Shown here piece by piece: positions 11,901 to 22,216 of a stretch of DNA of 64,000 bases. Source of the DNA: Rosellinia necatrix (lineage: Eukaryota; Ascomycota; Sordariomycetes; Xylariales; Xylariaceae); assembly GCA_021209875.1 (NCBI GenBank), contig JAGYVD010000003.1:3286001-3350000 (forward strand), in the 5' to 3' direction. Numbering within the stretch: the first letter of the stretch is position 1; each line of letters begins with the position of its first letter. Position numbers and translations under genes: made by a program. Below the pieces are notes generated by a model. That model was not told the origin of the DNA and ran no database searches. It saw only the letters and a list, made by a program, of their open reading frames with translations.

Positions 11901-12527
11901 GATTTTGACATTTTGGTCATCTCATGACGAAGTACTTCTACCGGAATGACGCTTTCAAGAAAGAAGCCCGTCTCAGACTGCATGAGAGGGTCGAGTGACT
12001 TGAACACTGCTTGGCTCAGCACGCCGACGCTCCGATCATCTGGAAGCAAAAGAGAAAGGTTGCTCTGTTGCTTTGCGACACTGAAGGTAACGAGCCGCTG
12101 GGTGCCTGTTGCCTGCTCCGAGTGTTGCAACTCTAGAACTGATGATATATGGTTCTTATCGGTCAGTTTGATATACACCCGGTGTAGCATCCCGTAGCAC
12201 ACCAGCCCATGGCCTATCGGCTCAGCATGATCAAAGCGACCATGGAAATGGTATTGTAGAATTGGCTCGTCAGGCGGCAGGGGATTAAATATAAGCGAGC
12301 TCTGGGTAGCAGCATCATGGATAACAGCGGCATCGGGGTAGTCCTGAATGCCACTGGGAACCCAGTGCCCGTAAAAGTGGCTCTGGGCATCCCGGGACTC
12401 ATCCCCGGGGTAGCTGTATAGCGTATTATCACAGGTCAGTCATGACCTTCAGCAAACAGACAACATAAGGTAAGAGAAGACTCGTCACTTGCTAGGAGGC
12501 ATCGCCGGGGGACATGTAAGGTGGCAT
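8984..12527 (-). CDS. SNF2-family ATPase with RING finger (Rad5/HLTF-like), one frame anomaly
   Basis: Exons are 12527-12493, 12413-11562, 11505-11404, 11350-11121, 11062-11029, 10810-10632, 10572-9681, 9602-9441, 9263-9088 and 9037-8984, about 904 residues. Motif I is ILADEMGMGKS, motif II VVLDEAH, motif III RWCLTGTPIQN. A C3HC4 RING (CDGC..CGHFVCIHC..CPSC) sits between the two helicase lobes. The second lobe has YLRIDGDTP, TGTGALGLN and QAIARTTRLNQ, and the gene ends MISQQKRKREMARMGW. This order, with the N-terminal region before motif I, is that of the Rad5/SMARCA3 branch of DNA-dependent ATPases, which remodel chromatin or act as ubiquitin ligases in damage tolerance. All exons keep phase except the junction at 9441/9263, which is out by one base. 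The first intron appears to use a GC donor. An old paralogue losing function is possible. Confidence 0.8.
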
Positions 12528-12660
12528 GTTAACAAACTGCGGTTTCACTGCGGCGTTGACGGCGAGTGGGCAACGGGAATTCAAGTGCTCCAAAGGTACC
12601 TAAGGTATGCGCGCTTCTAGACCACCCGTGGCAGATTTGACCTAGCAACCTATCTGTCCC

Positions 12661-12815
12661 ATGCGAGAGAGCGAGGGGTGGAGAGGGCGAGAGAGGGCGA
12701 GAGAGAGAGCGAGAGAGAGGGCGAGAGAGGGCGAGAGAGAGAGCGAGAGAGAGGGCGAGAGAGGGCGAGAGAGAGAGCGAGAGAGAGAGCGAGAGAGAGA
12801 GCGAGAGAGAGGAGC
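12661..12815. repeat. GAGAGCGA/GAGAGGGC polypurine satellite
   Basis: About 150 bases of nearly pure purine on the plus strand, built from gagagagc and gagagggc blocks in a higher-order pattern. It sits 135 bases upstream of the proposed SNF2 start. Confidence 0.92.
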
Positions 12816-13152
12816 ACGTCGAAACGGACATATCTGGTCCAGAGATGGACCATCTAAGTAAGCACCTACGTTCGGTGGGCTTTGGAAATGCGCTGGTAGG
12901 GCAGGTGAGCGACAAACACGCCGTGAGGGTTAGGGCGGAATAGTAATTAGCGAAATATAGACATTTTGCGGAAGGCCGTCCCCCCGGGCGTATTATTACC
13001 TACGGATTTATGGCGGCGGCACATGTATTAGGTAGGCTACGTGCTCCCGTTAGTCGGGCACTAGGGTGGAATTTAATTTACGCCTCAATCTCAACCGACC
13101 GTGGGGGTAGGTGATTACCTGTTGATCGTCTTGGGACGTTTAAGGCCTCACC

Positions 13153-13200
13153 GCAGCAGCGACGGCAGCAGCGACGGCAGCAGCGACGGCAGCAGCGACT
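13153..13200. repeat. 12-bp tandem repeat, four copies
   Basis: Four tandem copies of GCAGCAGCGACG; the last copy ends in T. Confidence 0.92.
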
Positions 13201-13339
13201 GCACACACTGTTCATGTCACTGATGCACTGCCCTCTGTACCCACAACTTGCTGCGGAAAACCTACCTACATACCAGTAATGTGATATGCAGGGGGAGGGA
13301 GGGCAGCATGTGCCCCGCCTTTTGGTGTGTGGTATAAAA

Positions 13340-13530
13340 CTACACTGCCTGCCTACACCACTGTAGGCACCTACATAGGCGGTTCAGAATAACCTAGATA
13401 GGTGCCTTAGGTAGGTAGTCGAGTAAGAGCCCTCTTAAGTACGTAGGTAGGTACCTGTCTATGTACTTAGGTACCTTAGGTACTTACTTACCTAGATGGG
13501 TAGGTAGTTTAACTCGGGTAGCTAGGTATC
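13340..13530. repeat. Cluster of TAGG-type palindromic motifs
   Basis: Dense run of CCTAC, GTAGG and TACCTAGG motifs in both orientations, including TACCTTAGGTA and GTAGGTAGGTACC. It is one of the densest patches of this dispersed spacer repeat in the window. Confidence 0.7.
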
Positions 13531-13941
13531 TAGGCAGAACATTAAGACTGGTGCGCGCGCGCGCGAACCAAAGAGGCGCTCGGTACCGCGTCTTGTCATG
13601 CAGCAAGGCAGACGAGTTGCGCCGGAGAAGGGCCCTTCATAGCATATTTCGCCCAACACGTCGACCAATCCAGATCTGATTACATCCCAAGTACCTAGCA
13701 ACCCAGAACGCCCCTGTTCACCCTACTTGATAGAGCACACTAGGTACCTGAGCAGGATAATGGATGAGGCGGTGGCGCTGCTTCCTGAATGCAATGCAAC
13801 GTGGAAATAATGCGCGCCTAGGCTGGGCAACACTGCGCCGGCTGCCTTATTCCATGACCGGTTAGAGAGGGGCGTTTGGTGGGATTGGAGAGGCAACGCA
13901 ATTCGATGCGATGCATGGGAATCAATGGAATGGGATACCCC

Positions 13942-13968
13942 CGTCGTCGTCGTCGTCGTCGTCGTCGT
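13942..13968. repeat. (GTC)n microsatellite
   Basis: About nine GTC/CGT trinucleotides. Non-coding as far as I can tell. Confidence 0.9.
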
Positions 13969-14377
13969 TGAACCGGACGCTGCCGGGGCGAACCCCCTGC
14001 CAAGGGGACCGACAGGGAGCACAGCCTCGCCCGCTCGCCATGGATGTATGTACCATAAGACACCACGAAAGATAGTGGCCCGCCTCGTTTCGCGAGAGGT
14101 TATGGCGCTCATCGCAACCAATACGGGGTACAATGCAGCTTGGACCACCGTGACCCCGGCAGAGTTCGCTGACGAGGTCCGAGGAGCAGAGGGGCGCTTC
14201 AATCCACGCTATATCATCCCTTCTTTCTCTTCTTCTCTTCTTCTCTTCTCCCCCTCTAAAATAAGCCGCAGTGAAGACAGCGAGGCATATGATGTCGCAC
14301 ACCTTAGCCCCCAAGTCTCATCTAGGTTGCTTTAAATTTCCAGTCAGGTGCCTAGTTCAGCCTTACATTCCACCACG

Positions 14378-17300
14378 ATGAATGATGCCCGTGGGAGGTC
14401 GGATACGGCGGACGGGATTCTTGCGTTGTCGTTAGCCGACTTTAGGAAGCAACTGCCCCCTGGTCGCTTCGACAGATTCCGAGAGACGCGGGTGGACACG
14501 ATGAAGAGGAAGATTCTGGAGATTCAATTATCCCAAGAACGCAGGAAATCAATGCCGGATTTCTCGAGGATCTCCTTGTTCATCGAGAGGCTTGAAGCAT
14601 TCACCGGAACGATCTATCTAACGCCAGAACAGACCGCTGCCGTCTGGGGCCCGGTTGAGTACGTCCTAAATGTAAAGGCCCCCTTCATGCCATACCACTT
14701 CGAGACGGACTGACGGTGGAGTAGGAAGCCAAGGAAGACGCCAAAGCGCTAGATGAGATTCTCAAGCTATATAGAGAACTTGGTACGGTAATACCTTCTG
14801 TGGAACCGTATAGGTCTCTAGTAAACGAGAAACCAAAGGTGTTGGTCCTCATGGCATATATATACCAGGACCTGTTGCGATTTCACACCTGTTTGATCAA
14901 ACTATTTATGACGTCTGAGTGGAAGCCCACATTCCATATCCACTGGAAGTACTATCACAGAGACTCTTTCCCGGAGATACGAGACACCTTTAAAAGTCAA
15001 GGGATGACACTGAGGGAACTGTTCGTGGACCATAATTCCCAAGTCAGCTACCAGGTTATGACAGATATGTCCAACCGCGTAAATAACTATTTGCAAAATT
15101 ACCAGGATGACAGACAGGATCTAGAGGAACATATACGGAGGTATCAGACGGATAGGGACGTGTTCCTGGATCAGGCAAGGAAAGCAGAGGAACGCCGGCA
15201 GCAAGAAAGACTTGACGACGTAAGGAAGTGGTTGTCTAGCACGGGAGTCCCACAAAGCGAACTCCATACCAAGTTCGCTGAAACCCGCAAACAGCATCCG
15301 GATACGACCGATTGGATTCTGAAAGATGACAAAATTAGGGACTGGATACACCAACCAGCTGCCGGAGCCCCCTCTTTCCTCTGTGTCACGGGAAAGACGG
15401 GTGCCGGTAAGTTCCGTCTATATTTCAATACGAGGACTGGATTCCGATAACCAATACGCATCTAGGCAAGACGATATTAGCATCGAGGATCATCGATTAC
15501 TGTGAACGGAAGCGCCGTGATTTTAAGACCAGCTTTTTCTACTGCCGCGAAGACGACATGGCGCAACATGCATGCCTGGCAATATATAAGCATTTGCTTC
15601 TGCAAATGCTCCAACACTATCCGGACCTCCTCCCATCCTGCCATGATAAGAAATCGAAAAGCAGCCCAGTATCCATCGATGAATCCGAGGCAAAAACACT
15701 TATTCGTTTATTTTGCGATACAGACATGAATCAGTTTATCATTATCGATGGCGCGGATGAGGTTCCGGCTGGAGAGCTCAAGCAACTGTTAAACTTCTTC
15801 ACCGCGGTTGTGGACAAAAGTGATAAACGCACCTTTGGCAAGGTTAGAGTGATGTTTATCGGCCGTGATCACGCGGATTTTAAACAACTAAAATCAGCCC
15901 AAATCGTACCTCTCAATGAAAAATCCTTGGCCGAGGCAATCAAGATATATGCAGCGAAAAAAGCGAGAGAGCTAAAGGAGGTCTTGGGTCTAAAGGACGA
16001 CTTGCTCTGGCGTACTCAGGCGCTTATTATAGCGCGTTCAGATGGTTATATTACCCAATTATTCCCGCACCTCTGCTTCTGTAATGCTGATATTGCTATA
16101 CCTAGGCATGTTCTTGTTAGCATCGCTCGTAATGGATGAGCTCTTAAGGCAGCCCACGATTGAGCACCTAGAAAATCAATTACAGGGGGATTTCTTCCCG
16201 AAGGGTCTTCACGACGCGTATGTTTCTTGTTTTGTTTTGTTTTCCTTTACCACGTTTTCCCTTTAGCCTTTGATCAGCTTCATACAAGCGTCGTCTCACA
16301 TGATCATAGGTATAACAAGATCGTCAACCGTCTGCAACGCGAACTGGTAGCCAATCAATGGCTTATAGCTAAAAGAATCATTGGTTGGCTTGCTTGTGCA
16401 AAACGCCCCCTAACCTGGTATGAAATCCAAGCTGCACTGTCTATGGTGTTCGACGACTCCGACGAATATCAAAACTCCGTAACTATGGACTACTACCGCA
16501 AGCAGCTCAGGTGCGATATACGACTGATATGCGGGTCACTGGTCTGGAAAATAGGCAATCGCATCATGTTTGCCCACTCTACTGTGAAGGAGTATGTGTA
16601 CTCCCAGAAACGCCGCATTGGCGAGTTGTTCATAAGGAGAGCTGACATTAAACTAGGTACATCGTTAAAACTGACCATATAAAGCTGAGCTTAATTGAGT
16701 ACGATTTCTCAACAACGTGCTTGCGTTATCTGGCTTCGCCCTGTTTTCAAAAGGACTTGCCTGAAGATACGCGAGAAACCTATGTGAGAGAAGGTTACTA
16801 TGTATTCCAGTATTATGCTTTGGCGAAATGGGGACATCACTTGAGTGCCGTCGTCGAGGCTCAGCCGGACCAATACATGGGCGATCTCTCGTGCTTCTCA
16901 AGAGCCGTCGTCAATTTTGCTAAGGTATATCGCCGCGAACTATCCGGTTCCATCGATGTTACGAGAGGAGACCCACAAGCTCGAGAAAAATGCAGTCGTT
17001 TTTTCCACGAAGAATTCTACGAGGATTTGGTTACAATCTGGACTCACTTCCGCTATCACCAGCTGGCTGACATCAAAATTCGGAACAAAATCAGTCTTCC
17101 CACGTTGGAAACGTCGTGGGAGAAGACCGACCGTGTGCTAAAAACTCTTAGTGTCAACGAAAATGTGAAGGACTTGTACGGCGACGGCTTATTCAAATGT
17201 AACCGCCTAGAATGTGACTTTTTCTATGAGGGCTTCGAGGCCGAAGATGCGAGAGAGAAGCATGATGAGAAACATAATCGCCCTTATCCGTGCCCAATTG

Positions 17301-17638
17301 ATTCATGCAGTACGGGTTCTTTTGGGTTCTCATCGGAAAAAGAGAGAAAAAAACACATTAGGAACTGTCACTCTGAGGAAGAGTTTGGTAATCCGACCTT
17401 CCCATCCCAGCGTGAAGAGGCGACGGAAGAAAGGGCGTATATTTGCAACCAATGCGGACAGCGGCTAAGTCGGGCAGCGAACCGAAGGGATCACGAGGAT
17501 AGCCATAGGGGCGTTCGAAACCATCGGTGTCCTATCTGCCCAAAGCGTTTCGTTTGGGCAGGTGATCGAAACCGACACGTAAATGTGGTACATAGAGAGG
17601 GCAGACGTTTGCAGGCAGGATCTCGAAATGGAGGGTAA
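14378..17638 (+). CDS. NACHT-domain STAND protein with C-terminal C2H2 zinc fingers
   Basis: Exons are 14378-14671, 14725-15406, 15466-16044, 16106-16217, 16310-16591 and 16657-17638; all phases agree, giving 976 residues. The N-terminal 300 residues match the helical region found before NACHT in many fungal STAND proteins (start ALSLADFRKQLP, then FSRISLFIERLEAF and AVWGPVEYVLN). The P-loop GKTGAGKT (about 320-327) is split by intron 2; Walker B is FIIIDGADE near 415. A winged-helix-like region follows (RIIGWLACAKRPLTWYEIQAAL, then FAHSTVKEYI). The C-terminus carries three C2H2-like fingers near 861-890, 911-933 and 939-962 rather than WD, ankyrin or TPR repeats. STAND NTPases act as oligomerising switches in non-self recognition and cell death. 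The next gene downstream on the same strand encodes a HET domain. Confidence 0.88.
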
Positions 17639-19149
17639 AGAAGGGATTCAGCCGACTGATTAGTTAGGGAAATAAGATATTGAGTTGTATTATACATTTT
17701 TGAGGTTAGGTTGAATGCAATCCAGCTGTTGGTGAACCAAGCCTGGGGATCCGAGCCTCCACCGGGTATGTTCGATAATAACTACCATGAATATAAACCG
17801 GAATAGTTGATGGTCACCTTACAAAAAGAACTTACCTCTTTATCGCCCTATCTGTGAAGCGACATCCATGGCAGATACACTTAATTATTGCTAAGAGGGC
17901 AATACTACCTACATTTGAGTTTATGCTTAAATTGATACGTGCTATGACTTGGACTCGGGCCGGGTGAAGGGTGGGGCTTCAGGGTTTACTCTTTAACCCT
18001 GAGCGAATAAAATGGCGGAAAACTCTTCTTTATTTATGAAATATAAGTTCAAAAACAGCAGTGGGGTGATTCTCTATTGATTATTTCATATATGAGGGGG
18101 TGGATTCAAGGCCTTTGCGTCTTGTAGTACGTGTATCCATTGTATCGTGGCTCTCCCCCTCCGGTTGAGGTTTAGATTACCAATTCAGCCAAAGAAAACA
18201 TACAACAGAGAGGCTCTATTGTCCATATGATCGACTGGATATTTATTACGTTTCTACAGTAGTGCGGTCAGGCGTGTGGGCGTAGGCGAAGCAGCGTTTG
18301 AACCTTTCACATTTATGGTGACCCTTCGCCTTGCCGGTCTAGGCTGTAAATTGCAACATATAAGTCAATGATATCTGTGAAGATGAAGTGCTTACGATGC
18401 ATGACATATACGTCCTCATTCTCAAACTGATCCCTCGCCAGTCTTGACTTGTAGCAGTATCGTGGCTCGCTTATATCATAGGCAATCGCTAGATGTCTTA
18501 CCCCTTACGTTGTGGAGAGACTTTATACGAATGCTAATAAAGCAATGCAATGCGAGAGGGGGTGCGGGCGTTAAGACGACCATGGCCTCGTCACATATTT
18601 CAGCTTGAAGAAATCATTATCATCATGATTTGCAGCACGCACAGAGAGCGATCCCTTCAACAATCATCTACAGTACTTTCGTTCATGAACTAGATTCAAT
18701 GTGCTTCATTACAATAACTATATATATAACTATATAAGCTCATAGTTTAGCTAGTTTCTATTGACACCAAGGATGTATGCAGCAGCCAAGTGTTCTATTT
18801 TTGGCTCTTGAGCGTGGGCGATCGAGCCCCCTAATGCTGGCACTGAATTGCATGTGAGATGCCATGAGGAATGCGTAATGGTCTGACGCTACCTACGAAT
18901 ATCCCCATGTTTCCCAGGTTCCTCTTGATTGTGGATAGGGCCTCTACTAACGCTAAGGAAGCAGTGCGCGGCCGGGGGCTAGGCGTCTTACAAGCATAGA
19001 CTTACAGCGCTGCGGCACACAATTATGCACGTACACGCCTCCATACAACGGCAGCTCCAACCTGGCGAAGACGGGGCAAACGCCACCTTGGCCATCGGCG
19101 CGCTCGCCATTCACCGTCCAACGTCGAACGTCGAACGCCGAACGTCGCC
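17639..19149. other. Intergenic spacer
   Basis: Separates the NACHT and HET genes. AT-rich in parts (18715-18760 has TATATA runs). No supported gene or RNA. Confidence 0.5.
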
Positions 19150-21394
19150 ATGTTGTGCAAAGGGTGCCAAAGGGCGCGCTTCGAGCCACTCCTGGCCCAG
19201 GACCATAAATCGGGATATTACATTCTGCACAATTGCGAGGCATCGTACTCGCGTTCTATCGCTGCGGGCTGTGCGTTCTGTACTCTGATCAGCAGCCAGC
19301 TGGGCAAAACCCAGCTCGAGGATGCCATATGCACCGGCCTTCGGGCATTCGTGGTGTTGAGGCGGCGATGGGCCTCTCCGGGGGACCCAAACGCCGGCAT
19401 GAAGTCGCCCCAGATCGACATTCACAGCCGCCTTGGTTTCGGCACGTTGTCGGCCGCCGAGGCTCTTCCAGGTGCGCGTTTTTGACATGGGGTCATGATG
19501 GATGGGCCCCCCTCCCGCAGCAGCGTTTTGCTGACGAGGGTACGTAGTTGAGCGCCGCCATTCCTTAGGCAGGGCCATCCGCCAAGGCGGCAAAAGGAAG
19601 TGGGACCAGAATGAGGCAGCGGCGGCGGCGGGGGGTTTTGCACGGGTCGAGGGGCCCGGACATAATAACCGCTCGGGGGTCCGCGCCGCCCACCACACCG
19701 GTTCGGCCGAGAACATGGGACTGGCCCGTTATTGGATTGACGAATGCCTCAAGAGCCACGATACGTGTGCCAACGGGAGTCCTCGCTCCCACGTCAGCTT
19801 CGTCCCTACGCGCCTAATCGATACTCGAGATCCCAACCGCCCTTTCCTGGTGCTGGCTAAGGAAGCCGTGGATACCAAGTACGTCGCCCTGAGCTATGTG
19901 TGGGGCACTGGTGAGAAATTCACGACCACGCGAGCCAACTTCCATGATCACCGGAGTCGTATTCCATTGAAGTCAGTGCCGAAGACCTTTGCCGATGCCT
20001 TTCAGTCCACGCGGGACCTCGGCTACAGGTACATCTGGATAGACGCGTTATGCATCATCCAAGACGACAGAGGAGAGGAGGGCGATCTATCGCATGAGAT
20101 AGCTAGGATGGGGGACATCTACCGATACGCAGCATTCACAATGTTTGCGGAAGGCGCACCGGGAGCATCCGTCGGCCTCTTCCAAGAGCGCGACCCAAAC
20201 CTATACCGACCTTGCGCAATCGAAGTGCAAATGGCGCCTGGCAAGGCGGCGGTGGTATCAGAGAAGCTGACCCTGGGCACGGTTGTCACGGGGCCGAATT
20301 ACCTCAAGGCGCGGGGCTGGGTCCTCCAGGAGGAGATCCTCTCCTCCAGGTGCCTGTCGTTTGGGAAGCAGATTAGTTGGACGTGTACGGCCAGCGAAGC
20401 ATCCGAGACCAGGCCTGTTCTCCGTCCTCGGAAGACTGCATTGACTCATGGCAGGGCCACGTGCGAAGATAAGCTCAGGTTATGGCTGTACGCATCCGAG
20501 AAGATGCGCACCGCCCCGAGGGAAGTTTGGCTCCGGTGGAACCAGTACGATGCATGGTACTCGGTAGTTGAGGCGTATAGCGTCAAGAACCTATCAGTCA
20601 CGACGGACCAACTCCCCGCTCTATCCGGGCTTGCCGAGTTATTCCGGCAGACTCACAATACCACCTACGCAGCAGGGTTATGGCGAGAGGATCTCCAGCT
20701 CGGTCTAGCGTGGTACGTGGCCAGTAACGACTCCCGTCCAGTGAAGGAAGCCGGGGGCCAAGGGCCCTCGTGGTCCTGGGTATCGGTGGGCATGGTTCGT
20801 CTCAGGTTCCGCTCCTGGGGTGCCTTTTCCACACACATAGTTTCCGAGGGCGCCGAGATCCTCTCTGATTCCCGCAGTCCGAAGGATCGGTCGAACCCCA
20901 GCCTCGGCCTCGCCGACGGGGTGCTCGAGCTCCGCACGCGGGTCAAGGAGCTGACGCTTCGCTGGTCAGCAGGATACGTCGCGGATAGGACGGAATTCAG
21001 CTATGGCAATTATTCGGCTGCGGAGAAGGCCGCGATGACCAAGGGGGAGCACCCGCGCTTCCCGGCTCTCGTTTTCGACGCATCGTCAGGCCAGTTCGTC
21101 GGCGAAGCTGCCCTGGATCGAGAGATGCGTGCCGGGTCCGCAGCAGGGGCGACGGGCGCCTGTCCTCCTGCGCTTTCAGATACGCATGTGACCAACCCCG
21201 AATGCAAAGTCTGGTGTGCTTTACTGCACACGCAGAGAACCCCTGACCGTCTCCGGCTTACTGCCCTGGTCCTAGATCTGGACGCGGCGAAACCGGGGAC
21301 CTACCGCCGGATCGGCCTTCTATTCTTTGACAATCGGCAGATTAACGACACTTGCTTTTCAAATCGGGATACCGAAACAATCAAAATATTATAG
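19150..21394 (+). CDS. HET-domain protein (heterokaryon incompatibility type)
   Basis: Exons 19150-19471 and 19569-21394 give 715 residues. The join uses donor gtgcgc and acceptor ccttag, with a GCTGAC branch site near 19528, and keeps phase. The N-terminus has CxxC-type pairs (LCKGCQ, GCAFCTLI) as in many HET proteins. The HET core lies near 200-330: YVALSYVWG, FADAFQSTRDLGYRYIWIDALCIIQDD split over its usual positions, and EIARMGDIYRYA. The remainder has the usual long variable C-terminal part (LKARGWVLQEEILSSR, then GPSWSWVSVG). HET domains trigger cell death after fusion of incompatible strains, often under control of a STAND partner. The neighbouring NACHT gene fits that, but a direct link is inference. 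The segment 19569-19700 is low-complexity (Ala/Gly) and could hide another small intron. Confidence 0.88.
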
Positions 21395-21697
21395 ACCTAT
21401 ATAGAGAGGCGTGTGCCAGACGTGCTACGAAGGTGCGAGGACATGGTAGACGATTGCCTAGGTACAGACTCACTACAGTGTAAGACCTAGGTAGGCGAGC
21501 TGGTATGCCGGTCTCAAGTACGATTCGGCCAAGAGACCCTTGTGGCTTGAGGGAGAAGGGGGTTAACACCGTATGTCCCTTTGGTTTTCACCGGGTAAGG
21601 GTAAATGCTCTATCATTTTGGGGACCAATTCACATGTGAAGAGGGCGCATCCACAAGAATATGGGTTGTGAGAGGCCTCCAACATACAACTCCACAT
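21395..21697. other. Spacer between HET gene and tRNA-Ala
   Basis: About 300 bases with no coding signal; a TAGG-type motif lies near 21485-21495. Confidence 0.5.
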
Positions 21698-21769
21698 GGG
21701 CTTGTGGTTTAGTGGTATAATACTCCCTTAGCATGGGAGTGGTCCGGGGTTCGATTCCCCGCGAGTCCA
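21698..21769 (+). tRNA. tRNA-Ala (AGC)
   Basis: A 72-base cloverleaf without intron. The acceptor stem GGGCTTG pairs with CGAGTCC and includes the G3:U70 wobble that is the hallmark of alanine tRNA. The anticodon stem is CTCCC/GGGAG around loop TTAGCAT, so the anticodon is AGC. The B box GGTTCGATTCC lies in the T arm. CCA is not encoded. Confidence 0.95.
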
Positions 21770-22216
21770 ACATTCGGAGGTTCAATTCCTCCTATACCTT
21801 ATCAAACGTTTTTTTTCCTTTCCGCAAATTTGTCATTTAATCTACTCTTCAACTTTTTACATTTTTCTCCTTTCCCACCAAAACCCCCTTTTGGCTTTGT
21901 GTATTCCAAACATTACTTATACTCAGTTCAACGGGCGGTCAGTAATGATAGGGCGCTTGGATAAGAGCCGCGGTGAGTAGTTGCATGTAGCAATGAATGC
22001 ATTTCTGTCTTGATTTTGTCAGGGCTACCGAAACTCCTGGCTGGGCCGCCGCCGCCGCCGCCGCCGCAACATCTATCTATGTGGAATAATGTGCCCCCTA
22101 AAGCCCTGTGAAAGAAACGACGCGACTCCTTTGCCGATAGCTGACACCGTTAGAGGACGTGGTATTATTAACCCGGTCTACAAACCCCCCCAACCTCATG
22201 CAGTCGAAATGAAACT
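21770..22216. other. Spacer with a short GCC run
   Basis: Contains the Pol III terminator and a (GCC)n run at about 22046-22068. It includes the 3' flank of the UBX gene. No gene. Confidence 0.5.
21808..21818 (+). terminator. Pol III terminator of tRNA-Ala
   Basis: A run of eight or more T residues about 40 bases after the tRNA 3' end, the usual RNA polymerase III stop signal. Confidence 0.75.

Larger units (their letters stand above)
12528..14377. other. Intergenic spacer rich in simple repeats
   Basis: Upstream of both the SNF2 gene (minus) and the NACHT gene (plus). It holds a polypurine satellite (12661-12815), a 12-bp tandem repeat (13153-13200), a dense TAGG-type palindrome cluster (13340-13530) and a GTC run (13942-13968). 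A CTT-rich tract lies at 14221-14255 just upstream of the NACHT start. Frames crossing these repeats are low-complexity artefacts. Confidence 0.6.

Noticed and set aside
12529..12915. Minus frames of Ser-Leu repeats and plus frame of Arg-Glu repeats
   Set aside because: They translate the polypurine satellite and have no non-repeat domain.
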